Part shown: positions 46,096 through 55,039 of the stretch, piece by piece
Layout of the letters: each line of letters starts with the position of its first letter
Numbering within the stretch: the stretch's first letter is position 1
Assembly (NCBI RefSeq): GCF_003719305.1
Contig: NZ_RARC01000007.1
Span: forward strand, 62,001 to 126,000
Reading direction: 5' to 3'
Length of the DNA: 64,000 nucleotides
Origin: Mycolicibacterium stellerae
GTDB taxonomy: Bacteria; Actinomycetota; Actinomycetes; Mycobacteriales; Mycobacteriaceae
Position numbers and translations under genes: made by a program
The notes under the pieces: generated by a model
The model's database searches: none
Seen by the model: only the letters and a program-made list of their open reading frames with translations
Told to the model about the DNA's origin: nothing

Positions 46096-47112
46096 GTGGT
46101 CAGGGCGTCCCGTAGCGACGGTCCAGTCATTGACATCCATTGCCACCGAGAATGTGCACCCGCAGCCGAGATCATGGCGGACGCCGCGCGTGCAGCCGGG
46201 AAGGTGGCTCTCGGCCACGGCAACCCCATCACCCAGGCGGTGAACCGGCGCCAGCTCGAGACGATCAAACCGAAAATGGACATGCTCGATGTCCGAATCG
46301 CCGACATGGACCGCATGGGCGTCGACGTCCAGGCGGTGGCCGTCGCGGTTTACCAGTACTACTACTGGGCCGACCCCGAACTGGGGGCGAAAGTCGCGCG
46401 CCTGACGAACGAGGAGTTCGTCGAGGCGACATCGACGTATCCGGGACGGTTCCAGCCGCTGGGCACCGTGCCATTGCAGGACACCGACGCCGCCATCCAG
46501 GAATTGCGCTATCTCGCAACCGATCTCGGTATGCGGGGCATCGAAATTGGCACCCACGTCGAAGGCGAGGAGATCTCCAGTCGGCGCCTCGATCCGTTCT
46601 GGGCAGAGGTGGAGGCGCTCGGGCTCGTGGTCATCATCCACACCCAGGGCGCTACCCATGCGCAGCGGTTGGAGGACCACAACTTCGTCAACATCGTCGG
46701 CCACGCATTCGAGGCCACGCTCGCCACCGCACATCTCATCTTCAACGGTGTCATCGAACGCCACCCGGGCCTCAAGATCCTGGTGGTGCACGGCGGTGGC
46801 TACCTGCCCGCCTACGCGGGACGCATGGATCACGGTTGGCGCGCGCGCGAGGATGTGCGTGAGGATGTCCCTGCACCGCCGACGACTTACCTGCGCAGAT
46901 TCTTCTTCGACACCATGGTGTTCGAGCCCGGCCAGCTGGAGTACCTGGTCGATCTCTACGGCGCCGACCATGTGCTGCTGGGCACCGACTACCCATACGA
47001 CATGGGCGACGACGATCCGCTCGCGTTCCTCGGTGCGGCCGAGGGCTTCGACCAGGCGCAGGTCGACCTGATCGCGGGCGGTAACGCCGCACGGCTGCTG
47101 GGGCTGCCATGA
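46096..47112 (+). CDS. amidohydrolase-family protein, ACMSD-like (COG2159 type) A1
   Basis: 338 residues from GTG 46096 with a strong AGGAGGGAGAAGG region upstream. TIM-barrel metal-dependent enzyme: HxH at DIHCHRECAP, a His after strand 4 in IIHTQGATHAQRL, HGGGYLPAYAGR and the catalytic Asp in GTDYPYDMGDDDP. Relatives decarboxylate (aminocarboxymuconate semialdehyde, resorcylate) or hydrolyse/hydrate ring-cleavage products such as LigJ/LigI substrates. First gene of a tightly overlapped operon to 52335; the next gene overlaps by ATGA. A paralogue is encoded at 49338. Confidence 0.85.
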   Translation: MVRASRSDGPVIDIHCHRECAPAAEIMADAARAAGKVALGHGNPITQAVNRRQLETIKPKMDMLDVRIADMDRMGVDVQAVAVAVYQYYYWADPELGAKVARLTNEEFVEATSTYPGRFQPLGTVPLQDTDAAIQELRYLATDLGMRGIEIGTHVEGEEISSRRLDPFWAEVEALGLVVIIHTQGATHAQRLEDHNFVNIVGHAFEATLATAHLIFNGVIERHPGLKILVVHGGGYLPAYAGRMDHGWRAREDVREDVPAPPTTYLRRFFFDTMVFEPGQLEYLVDLYGADHVLLGTDYPYDMGDDDPLAFLGAAEGFDQAQVDLIAGGNAARLLGLP

Positions 47113-48251
47113 CCGAAGCGCTGCGGGCGCACGGCACGGTGGGTCTGGCGGTTATCGGCTGCGGCACCGTAGGGCGGATCCGCGCCGTACTCGCCCGCGA
47201 ATATCCGGGCATCGGCTGGCTCGGCCTGTGCGACGTCGACGAACCGACGCTGAAGACCATTGCCGACGATGTGCGGGCCGACTTCGCCACCACCGACCTC
47301 AGCGAATTGCTTGCCAGGCCCGAAGTCGGGGCGATCATCGTCGCGACCGACGAGCGGGTACACGTCGAGCCGATCCTTCGTTCCGTCGAGCTCGGCGTGC
47401 CGATGTTCATCGAGAAGCCGCTCGCGACGGATCCGGTTGACTCCGCGCGGGTACTCGAGGCGATCGAGGACGCGGGCGTCGACGCCGTCGTCGGCTACAC
47501 CCAACGCTTCCGTCGGCGGTTTCAAACTGTCAAGCAGCGCCTGCGTGATGGTCAGATCGGGGACGTCACAACGGTTATCACCCGTGCGTTTATGAACCGC
47601 ATGGTGCCCGAGGCGACACTGCGAAAGGTGGACGACACGACCGGGCTGACACCGATGGTGGTGTCCGGCACGCACAGCCTCGATATGTGCATGTGGCTGA
47701 TGGAGGGGCGCACCCCGGTCGAGGTGTACGCCCGTTCCACCGACCGCACACTCGGACCGATCGGCACGAAAGACGGCACGTCGGGCATCTTCACGATGGA
47801 CGACGGTGTCGTGTTCAGCATGAACATCAACTGGGCTCTGCCGACGGTATGGCCAGGTGCCGTATACGGGTTGGAGATCGGGATCGTCGGTACGCGCGGT
47901 GTGATCGACGTCGAGGACACGCACCGCGATGTCATCCTCGCCTCGGAAATCGGTCAGCCTGCCGGGTACAACAGCCGAGGGTTTGCGCCGCCCACCCCGC
48001 GACACGTGGACTTCATCGGCAGTTATCCGCCCGGCGACGTGTCGAACGGCATGCTCTGGGGGCCCATGCGGGAAGAGACCACGACGTGGTTTGCCCGAAT
48101 ATGCCGCGGGATCGAGACGCCGCATGCGACGGCGGCGGACGGTCACGCCAACCTGATCAACACCATGGCGATGGACTTATCGGCCCGTACAGGACAACCG
48201 ATATCTCTTCCCATCAGCCCCGACGAGCTGATCGCCGGGCTCACCCCCTAG
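47109..48251 (+). CDS. Gfo/Idh/MocA-family oxidoreductase G1
   Basis: 380 residues. N-terminal Rossmann domain (LAVIGCGTVGRIRAVLA), EKPLATDP (the conserved catalytic Lys motif) around residue 105, GYTQRFRRRF around 137, and the C-terminal alpha/beta substrate domain. The family oxidises sugars, inositols, dihydrodiols or, as in LigC of the protocatechuate 4,5-cleavage pathway, semialdehydes. It sits between A1 and a second member, G2, with ATGA coupling to A1. Substrate unknown. Confidence 0.87.
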   Translation: MTEALRAHGTVGLAVIGCGTVGRIRAVLAREYPGIGWLGLCDVDEPTLKTIADDVRADFATTDLSELLARPEVGAIIVATDERVHVEPILRSVELGVPMFIEKPLATDPVDSARVLEAIEDAGVDAVVGYTQRFRRRFQTVKQRLRDGQIGDVTTVITRAFMNRMVPEATLRKVDDTTGLTPMVVSGTHSLDMCMWLMEGRTPVEVYARSTDRTLGPIGTKDGTSGIFTMDDGVVFSMNINWALPTVWPGAVYGLEIGIVGTRGVIDVEDTHRDVILASEIGQPAGYNSRGFAPPTPRHVDFIGSYPPGDVSNGMLWGPMREETTTWFARICRGIETPHATAADGHANLINTMAMDLSARTGQPISLPISPDELIAGLTP

Positions 48252-48265
48252 CGAAGAGGATGGAC

Positions 48266-49345
48266 ATGCGACAGATCAATCTCGGCATCATCGGCACCGG
48301 CTGGTGTGGCGGAATTCGTGCCGTCGCCGCGTCGCGTAACCCGTTGGTTGGCGATTTGCATCTGGCGGAGATCGATCCGGTCCGGCTTGACGAGATTGCC
48401 GCGCAGACTAATCCGACGACCGCGACTGCGAACTGGGAGGACATTGTCGGCAACCCGGACATCGATGCCGTCATCGTGTCGGCGACACCGGAGGATCTGC
48501 ACCATCCGATGACCAAGGCGGCGCTCGAAGCAGGTAAGCACGTGCTGCTGGAGAAGCCGATCGCGCTGACCCTCGATGAGGCCGACGAGCTCATCGGCAT
48601 GGCGGATGCGAACTCGCTGAAATTCACCATCGGCTACTCGCAGCGCTTCAATCCCAAGCCGGCGATGATCAAGCGGGCAATCAACGACGGCAAGCTCGGC
48701 GAGGTGACGAGCATCCTGCTGAGCCGCCACATCACCCGCACGCTCGGCGCGAAGATCAGCTCGCGCACCAAACTCTCCCCCGCCGCAATGGAAGCCACCC
48801 ACGACCTCGACTTCGCGTTCTGGTGTCTCGAGCCGCGACGCCCTGTGCGGGTGTACTCCCAAAATGCCTGGGGCGTCCGCCAGTCCACGCACGGCGCACC
48901 CGACACGCAGTACATCGTCGTCACGATGGACGACGGCGTCGTCGTGACGGTCGGCGCCGGAATGTCGCTGCCGCCGCACTACCCGAACGCATCGACGATC
49001 TGGATCGAGGTGATCGGGACCGACGGGGCGGTCCTCGCCGATGCCAGCCACCGCGACATCGTGCTCAACACGGTCGCCGACGGAATCCAGTTCCCGCTCT
49101 CGACCATGCCCGGAGAGTACATCGACCACATCTATGAAGGCCCGATGGAAAGGGAGACAACACATTTCATCGAGGCGGTTGCGCTGGACCGTCCGGTGAT
49201 GGTCGACCCGCAGCTGGCCCGCGTCACGATGGAGGTCTACGTGGCAGCGGATCTGTCCGCCGAGCTGAATCAGGTCGTCGAGCTTCCGCTGAGCCGAGAA
49301 CAGATCGGCCTGGCCCTTGCGGAGGCATACGTCGACCGTGGGTGA
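48266..49345 (+). CDS. Gfo/Idh/MocA-family oxidoreductase G2
   Basis: 359 residues from ATG 48266, preferred over ATG 48260 because AGAGGA lies six bases upstream. Motifs: LGIIGTGWCGGIRAVAASR, EKPIALTLDEADE and GYSQRFNPKP. It differs from G1 in the substrate domain but is clearly related to it. Its last 8 bases overlap the start of the following amidohydrolase, so the four genes A1-G1-G2-A2 form one unit. Confidence 0.87.
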   Translation: MRQINLGIIGTGWCGGIRAVAASRNPLVGDLHLAEIDPVRLDEIAAQTNPTTATANWEDIVGNPDIDAVIVSATPEDLHHPMTKAALEAGKHVLLEKPIALTLDEADELIGMADANSLKFTIGYSQRFNPKPAMIKRAINDGKLGEVTSILLSRHITRTLGAKISSRTKLSPAAMEATHDLDFAFWCLEPRRPVRVYSQNAWGVRQSTHGAPDTQYIVVTMDDGVVVTVGAGMSLPPHYPNASTIWIEVIGTDGAVLADASHRDIVLNTVADGIQFPLSTMPGEYIDHIYEGPMERETTHFIEAVALDRPVMVDPQLARVTMEVYVAADLSAELNQVVELPLSREQIGLALAEAYVDRG

Positions 49346-50405
49346 CTGGTGGCCCGAGCTTGCGCCTCGCATCGAACAATCGCGGGTGCCACGCCACCGC
49401 GGCCTTACCGTCGACGCGCACACCCATCTGTCCGTTCAGCCGGCGGCGACACTGGCTAAGCCGTTCTTCCGGCCGGAGTTCGAACCGCGATCAACGCACT
49501 CGTCGGCCGAGACGATACGCTACAACGCCGAGTACCGGGCCAGTGAGCACAACACCGCCCAATTCGAGGACGCCGAACAACGGCTGTCCGATATGGACGC
49601 CCAAGGCGTCGACATGCAGGTGCTCTCGGTACCGCCGACCGAGTACTTCTACTGGCTGCCCGAGGCGGAGGCGTTGCGCGCCAACCGGCTTCAGCACGAA
49701 CGGTTCGCCGACGTCGTCGCACAGTGGCCCGGTCGCTTCGCCGCCGTCGCCAACGTGCCGATGGACCACCCGATGCTGGCCGTCGAAGTGCTGCGCGAAG
49801 CCCGACGAGACTTCGGCTTCGGCGGCGTCGAGATCAGCGCCGACGTACTCGGTCGTGATCTCGACAACCGACGCTTCGACCCGGTGTGGGAAACGGTCGT
49901 GGAACTCGACATGACGGTGATCCTGCACCCGCAGGGCTTCACCCACGGACAGCGGTTCACCGACTACTACCTCGTCAACGTCATGTGCATGCCGCTGGCG
50001 TCCACGCTCGCCGTCACCCGGATGATCCTCGGCGGCGTCTGGACCCGTCATCCCGCCCTGCGCGTGATGGTCGTGCACGGCGGCGGATACCTGCCGTTCT
50101 ACATCGCACGCACCGACCACGCATGGCGGGTGCGGCCCGAACTGCGCCACCACCTCGACGTGCCGCCCAGCGAGGTTCTGCGTTCGATCTTCGTCGACAC
50201 CAACGTTTTCGACCCGCGTATGGTCGAGAAGCTGGTCGCCGACCTGGGCGCCGACCATGTGCTGATGGGCACCGACTATCCCTTCGACATGGGCACGGTC
50301 GATCCGCTCGGATTTTTGGCTTCCGCCGAATTGCGCGACGACGAGCGCGATCTCGTGATGGGCGCAAACGCCGCCCGGCTGTTCGACATCAAGGTGTCGC
50401 CATGA
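49338..50405 (+). CDS. amidohydrolase-family protein, ACMSD-like A2
   Basis: 355 residues from GTG 49338 (VGDWWPELAPRIEQS); a TTG at 49317 would add 7. HxH at VDAHTHLSVQ, ILHPQGFTHGQRF, HGGGYLPFYIAR and GTDYPFDMGTVDP mirror A1 closely, and both share YFYW/YYYW near residue 110. Same range of possible reactions: decarboxylation or hydrolysis of an acidic intermediate. Translation is coupled to the next gene by ATGA. Confidence 0.85.
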   Translation: MGDWWPELAPRIEQSRVPRHRGLTVDAHTHLSVQPAATLAKPFFRPEFEPRSTHSSAETIRYNAEYRASEHNTAQFEDAEQRLSDMDAQGVDMQVLSVPPTEYFYWLPEAEALRANRLQHERFADVVAQWPGRFAAVANVPMDHPMLAVEVLREARRDFGFGGVEISADVLGRDLDNRRFDPVWETVVELDMTVILHPQGFTHGQRFTDYYLVNVMCMPLASTLAVTRMILGGVWTRHPALRVMVVHGGGYLPFYIARTDHAWRVRPELRHHLDVPPSEVLRSIFVDTNVFDPRMVEKLVADLGADHVLMGTDYPFDMGTVDPLGFLASAELRDDERDLVMGANAARLFDIKVSP

Positions 50406-51463
50406 CGACACGCCAGGCCCCCGCCGCGTTGATCGAGCTCGCGTCGGCGATCCTGCGGGCCAGCGAGGTCCTGCCCAAACACGCCGACATCACCGCGTCG
50501 CGCCTGGTCGACGCCGATGTACGGGGACGTTCGGGGCACGGGCTCATCCGCCTGCGACCGTATGTCGACCGTATCCGCTCCGGTGGCATCAACATTCGGC
50601 CCGATATCGCGGTACTGCACGAGACGTCCGTCTCCGCCCAGGTGGACGGCGACAACGGCCTCGGGCAGGTCGTGATGACGAAGGCGACAGAACTGGCGAT
50701 CGCCAAGGCGTCCACATCGGGTCTGGCCTGGGTCGGCACCGTGCACTCCAACCATGCGGGCGCGGCGGGCCTCTATGCCGAGCAGGCCGCCGATGCGGGG
50801 CTTGTCGGACTGTACTTCGCGGTGGCCAACGCCAACGGCATGCCGCCTTGGGGTGGCACCGAGCCGCTACTGGGCACCAACCCGATCGCGATCGCCATGC
50901 CCACCAACCGGACTCCGTTCGTTCTCGACATCGCCACCACCGCTACATCACACGGGACCATCAAGGTGCACGCCCGCGACGGCCGGCCGCTCCCGGAAGG
51001 CTGGGTGGTCGACAGGGAAGGGCGGCCGATCACCGACGCAGCCCGCGCCGGTGAGGGCTTCCTGTTGCCGATGGGCGGATACAAGGGTTCCGGCCTGACG
51101 ATCGCGATCGGCCTGCTCGCCGGGGTGCTCAACGGTGCCGCGTTCGGCGCCGACGTCGTCGACCATCGTCGGGACCAGGTGACGCCGACCAATACCGGCC
51201 AGTCGATCCTGGTCTTGCGGCCTGACCTCTTCCGGCCGAACGCCGAGGTGCTCGCCGATCTGACCCGGCAGCTGGATGCATTGCGCGATACGGGCGGCAG
51301 CGACGGACGGCGCGTGCGTCTGCCGGGCGACGAAGCCGCGAGGGTCCGAGCGCAGAACCAGTCAGGCGGCGTCCCGCTGTCGGAATCGCTGGCGACCGAA
51401 TTGCACGAACTCGCCGGGGAACTCGGCGTCGAATCGCCCTTCACGAAGGCAGAAACGCGATGA
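50402..51463 (+). CDS. Ldh2/malate-L-lactate dehydrogenase-family protein
   Basis: 353 residues from ATG 50402. An NAD(P)-dependent dehydrogenase of the type-2 malate/lactate family (including ureidoglycolate, sulfolactate and 2,3-diketogulonate reductases): HGLIRLRPYVDRIRSGG, the catalytic-His region VHSNHAGAAGLYAEQA, and MGGYKGSGLTIAIGLLAGVL. It would interconvert a 2-hydroxyacid and a 2-oxoacid. ATGA overlaps link it to both neighbours. Confidence 0.88.
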   Translation: MTTRQAPAALIELASAILRASEVLPKHADITASRLVDADVRGRSGHGLIRLRPYVDRIRSGGINIRPDIAVLHETSVSAQVDGDNGLGQVVMTKATELAIAKASTSGLAWVGTVHSNHAGAAGLYAEQAADAGLVGLYFAVANANGMPPWGGTEPLLGTNPIAIAMPTNRTPFVLDIATTATSHGTIKVHARDGRPLPEGWVVDREGRPITDAARAGEGFLLPMGGYKGSGLTIAIGLLAGVLNGAAFGADVVDHRRDQVTPTNTGQSILVLRPDLFRPNAEVLADLTRQLDALRDTGGSDGRRVRLPGDEAARVRAQNQSGGVPLSESLATELHELAGELGVESPFTKAETR

Positions 51464-52335
51464 AGCTCGTCACCTTCCAGTCACGCGGCAGCGGGCCCGC
51501 CATCGGAATACTCGACGGCGGCGAGATCATTCCGCTCGCGGCCGACGCGGGACTACCCGCCACCATGGTGGAGTTCGCCGCCCTCGGTGCCGACGGCGTC
51601 GAGCGGGCTGCGGCACTGCAGGCCACCGCGCCGCGCATCCCACTCGACGGCAGTCGTCTGCTCGCGCCGATCCGGCCGCGCAACAACATCATGTGCGTCG
51701 GCAAGAACTACCACGAGCATGCCCGCGAGTTCGCGGGCAGCGGCTTCGACGCGTCGGCGAAGCAGACGGTCCCCGACGCGCCGGTGATCTTCACGAAGGC
51801 GCTCTCGGCGATCGTCGGCCCCGACGATGCCGTCGGGGTGAGCGACGACGCCACCGGCACAAGCGATTACGAGGGCGAGCTCGGAGTCGTGATCGGTCCC
51901 GGTGGGCATCACGTGTCCGAGCCCGCCGCGGCCAGCCATGTCTATGGGTACACGATTGTCAACGACGTCACGATTCGCGATCTGCAGAAGCGACATGTGC
52001 AGTTCTTCGTCGGCAAAAGTGCAGCGACCTACTGCCCGATCGGCCCGGTCCTCGTCACGGCCGACGAAATTGTCGATGTCGGGTTGCTGCGGGTTCAGAC
52101 CCGAATCAACGGTGAGCTGCGTCAGGACGCGCCCGTCAAGGACCTGATCTTCGACATCCCGAGGCTGATCGCGTCGATATCGGCGGCGGTGCGGCTGGAA
52201 GCAGGCGACGTCATCTCCACTGGCACCCCCGCAGGTGTCGGCATCGGGTTCACTCCGCCACGCTTCCTGTCAGCGGGCGATGTCATGGCGGTGACGATCG
52301 ACGGCATCGGCACTTTGACCAACCCCTGTCGTTGA
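51460..52335 (+). CDS. fumarylacetoacetate hydrolase-family protein
   Basis: 291 residues. N-terminal cap, then the FAH catalytic core: NNIMCVGKNYHEHAREF, VIFTKALSAIVGP, the metal-binding acidic motif DYEGELGVVIG, YTIVNDVTIRDLQ and GVGIGFTPPRFL near the C-terminus. Relatives are hydrolases or decarboxylases of 2-hydroxy-dienoates and acylpyruvates in aromatic meta-cleavage and similar pathways. Last gene of the 46096-52335 operon; a small hairpin follows at 52350. Confidence 0.88.
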   Translation: MKLVTFQSRGSGPAIGILDGGEIIPLAADAGLPATMVEFAALGADGVERAAALQATAPRIPLDGSRLLAPIRPRNNIMCVGKNYHEHAREFAGSGFDASAKQTVPDAPVIFTKALSAIVGPDDAVGVSDDATGTSDYEGELGVVIGPGGHHVSEPAAASHVYGYTIVNDVTIRDLQKRHVQFFVGKSAATYCPIGPVLVTADEIVDVGLLRVQTRINGELRQDAPVKDLIFDIPRLIASISAAVRLEAGDVISTGTPAGVGIGFTPPRFLSAGDVMAVTIDGIGTLTNPCR

Positions 52336-52349
52336 CTCTGCGGTGAGGG

Positions 52350-52363
52350 CGCGAATTCTCGCG
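52350..52363. terminator. short palindrome between convergent FAH and ABC ATPase genes
   Basis: CGCGA-ATTC-TCGCG forms a 5-base-pair stem with a 4-base loop, 14 bases past the FAH stop and 36 before the ATPase stop. A weak candidate terminator. Confidence 0.3.
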
Positions 52364-52398
52364 AAATCGAGCCCTGTGCGCAAACTCAACGCACGCAG

Positions 52399-53142
52399 CT
52401 AGCTGACGGCCAGCGCTCCGAGGTTCTCGAAGGTCTTGAACACGTCGGCCTTCATCAGCGCGACCTCACTGTCGGCGACATCGCGCGGGAACGGAAGCGT
52501 GACTTCGATGTCGTCGGCGAGCCGGCCGCCCTTGGCGAATATCAGGATTCGGTTGGACAGCTCGACGGCCTCGCCCACATCGTGGGTGACAAACACGACG
52601 GTCTTACCCGTCTCGGCCCAAATCGTATGCAGCTCTTTGCGCAACGTACGGGCCGTGATCGCGTCGAGGTGGCTGAACGGCTCGTCCATGAACAGCACGT
52701 CGGGCTCCGTCGAGAACGCCCGGGCGATGCCGACGCGCTGCTGCATACCGCCGGACAACTCGCCCGGATACTTTCCGCCCTTGTCGCCCAGCTGCACCAT
52801 CTCGAGATAGTGCTGGCAGCGCTGCCGGGTGGCCTCGTTGCGTTCCTTCTGCACGAACAGCATGTTGTCCATCACCGAACGCCACGGCAGCAGACGCGCC
52901 GCCTGAAACACATAGCCTGCCCTTGCCGGCTTGCCGTCCTCGGTGATGTTCACCCTGCCGCTGGTGGGCACGTCGATGCCGGACAGGATGTTCAGCAGCG
53001 TCGACTTCCCGCATCCGGATGGCCCGACGATGGAGACGAACGCGTGCCCGCTGATGCTCAGATTTACGTTCTCCAGTGCGACGACCTTGTCGGCACCCAG
53101 ACCGAACTCCTTGTGCAGGTTGTCGATCGTGATGTCAGCCAT
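52399..53142 (-). CDS. ABC transporter ATPase, NitT/TauT type
   Basis: 247 residues. Walker A GPSGCGKST, signature LSGGMQQRVGIARAF, Walker B VLFMDEPFSHLD and the switch His in VFVTHDVGEAVEL, all in family order. Energises an importer for sulfonate/nitrate/taurine-like or other small organic anions. Last gene of the four-gene minus-strand transporter operon (binding protein, two permeases, ATPase) whose promoter faces the luciferase-like oxygenase operon. Confidence 0.93.
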   Translation of the reverse strand: MADITIDNLHKEFGLGADKVVALENVNLSISGHAFVSIVGPSGCGKSTLLNILSGIDVPTSGRVNITEDGKPARAGYVFQAARLLPWRSVMDNMLFVQKERNEATRQRCQHYLEMVQLGDKGGKYPGELSGGMQQRVGIARAFSTEPDVLFMDEPFSHLDAITARTLRKELHTIWAETGKTVVFVTHDVGEAVELSNRILIFAKGGRLADDIEVTLPFPRDVADSEVALMKADVFKTFENLGALAVS

Positions 53143-53155
53143 GCGATTTCACTCC

Positions 53156-54145
53156 TCAGTCTTCGGGTGGTTCCAGGTCGTCGTCAAATTGGGGTCGTCC
53201 CGATGTCACCATCGAGATGCTGCCGAGCGCGGCACCGGTCGCAGTCGCCCCGGTCGCGGCGGCTCCAATCGTCGCCTTGGTCGGTGCGTCGAACTGCTGC
53301 TCGACGACCTCGACGTCATCCAACGATGGACGCCACTTGAACAGCTTCTTGGACAGCTGATCGAACATGAACTTCTCGAAGATCAACGCGAAGATCACGA
53401 ATAGCAGCGCGTAGCCGATGACACCGTAGGCGCGGTGCGCGTCGTACCAGAACTTGATCGTCCACCCGGCACCGTCCTGCCCGCCGAACACCTCGGCGAC
53501 GACCAGGCCCTTCCAGCCGAGCGCGAAGCAGTACCGCGCCGCGGCGAACAGGAACGGAAGCAACGACGGGATCAACACGTGGCGAATCACGCGCTGCCGC
53601 GGAACGCCGAATGCCCGGGCCATGTCGAACAGGTCGGTCGGCGTGTTCTTCACGCCCTCGCGCACGTTCATGATCACGAACGGGATGCCGGTCAGCACGA
53701 CGGTGATGATGGGCCCGGTATCGCCGAACCCGAACGCCAGGCTGCAGAACAGCGCCCACGCCAGATTGGGCATCGCGAGGATTGCGACCACCCAGTCGTT
53801 CAGGAAGGCGTCGACGGCCTTGGACAGTCCCATCGCGATGCCGATGATCGTACCGAGGATCATCGCGATCACCATGCCGATGGCCAAGCGCTGCAGGGAG
53901 ATCCCGAACGTCACATACATGTTGTGCGGAGCCAGCGTGTGCCCGGTGATCTCGTCCCACATGAAGCCAAGCACCTGCCACGGCGTTGGCAGCACGTCGA
54001 CGGCGAACGGCCAGATCGTTGTCACCAGCTTGATCGACAAAAGCCAGATGACCAGACAGACGACCGGGAACAGCAGTCTGCCGGTCAGCGAGCTGCGAGT
54101 CAGCCACCGCCATGCGCGGGCCGGTGTCATCGTCGGGGTGCTCAT
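53156..54145 (-). CDS. ABC transporter permease, NitT/TauT type (second permease)
   Basis: 329 residues from ATG 54145, overlapping the preceding permease stop by ATGA. Six helices with the BPD_transp_1 EAA-like loop (DMARAFGVPRQRVIRHVLIP). Unusually, about 60 residues follow the last helix: an Asp/Glu, Ala/Thr-rich and low-complexity C-terminal tail (GAAATGATATGAALGS then acidic). Typical permeases end soon after the last helix, so this tail is distinctive and may be disordered. Confidence 0.9.
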   Translation of the reverse strand: MSTPTMTPARAWRWLTRSSLTGRLLFPVVCLVIWLLSIKLVTTIWPFAVDVLPTPWQVLGFMWDEITGHTLAPHNMYVTFGISLQRLAIGMVIAMILGTIIGIAMGLSKAVDAFLNDWVVAILAMPNLAWALFCSLAFGFGDTGPIITVVLTGIPFVIMNVREGVKNTPTDLFDMARAFGVPRQRVIRHVLIPSLLPFLFAAARYCFALGWKGLVVAEVFGGQDGAGWTIKFWYDAHRAYGVIGYALLFVIFALIFEKFMFDQLSKKLFKWRPSLDDVEVVEQQFDAPTKATIGAAATGATATGAALGSISMVTSGRPQFDDDLEPPED

Positions 54146-54981
54146 GACTTGAGCTCCCCTCGCCACGCGAAGAACCGGCGCTCGATGGTCTCCAGCACCA
54201 CCTTGTCAAGGAACAACGCCAGCACGTAGAACGCCAGAATCCAGGTCAGGAACTCGTCGAGCCGGAAAAGCTGTGTGGCCGTTCTCATCTCGAAGCCGAT
54301 GCCCTTGGAGGCGGCGAACACCTCGGTCAACACCGTGACCTTCCACGCGATGGAGAAGCCGAAGCGGATGCCGGTGAAGATGAAAGGCGCTAGGTGCGGC
54401 AGGACGATTTGGCGGTTGCGTCGAACAACGCCGACGTCGAACGACTTCGCCATGTCTATCAGGTCCTTGGGCAACGACTTGATGCCTTCGGACACGTTGA
54501 CCGTGATAATCGCGAACGTCGTCAACACGATCGCCAGGATCGGGCCCGCGTAGCGGTTGCCGAAGATGATGGCGGTGATCAGCGCCCAGATCAGGCCCGG
54601 CGTCGTCACACCGATGGTCACTGCGTCGCGGAAGAACCCGTTGAGGAAGCGGTTCTGCATCAGGATGCCGATACCGATGCCGACGATGAACGCGATCGTG
54701 AACCCGACCGCGATGCGGGCCAGCGTGGTGGCGAAGGCGCCGGGCACTTCGCCTGTGGCCCAGAGTTTTCCGAAGGTTTCGAAGACGGTGGACGGACCCG
54801 GCAGCAGCCGCTCGTCCATGACCCGACCGGAGGCGAGCTCCCAGATGCCGAGGAAGAACACGTAGCCGGCGATCCGCCAGCCCCACCTCGTCATGCGGTC
54901 TTTGCGCTTGGCCGCGCGGACGAGGTCCTCCTCACTGGTGCGCTTGGCCGCCGCTGGCGGGGTCTCCAAGGTCGTCGTCAC
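54142..54981 (-). CDS. ABC transporter permease, NitT/TauT type (first permease)
   Basis: 279 residues from GTG 54981 with AAAGGT upstream. Six transmembrane helices, EAA-like loop DMAKSFDVGVVRRNRQIVLP. It forms the heteromeric channel with the second permease. Having two distinct permease genes is less usual than a single homodimeric one in this importer class. Confidence 0.9.
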   Translation of the reverse strand: MTTTLETPPAAAKRTSEEDLVRAAKRKDRMTRWGWRIAGYVFFLGIWELASGRVMDERLLPGPSTVFETFGKLWATGEVPGAFATTLARIAVGFTIAFIVGIGIGILMQNRFLNGFFRDAVTIGVTTPGLIWALITAIIFGNRYAGPILAIVLTTFAIITVNVSEGIKSLPKDLIDMAKSFDVGVVRRNRQIVLPHLAPFIFTGIRFGFSIAWKVTVLTEVFAASKGIGFEMRTATQLFRLDEFLTWILAFYVLALFLDKVVLETIERRFFAWRGELKS

Positions 54982-55039
54982 AATGACCTTTCATCTGTCG
55001 ATGGTGCCGGGGCCGGCATCGCCGACCCCGGCCAGGTGA

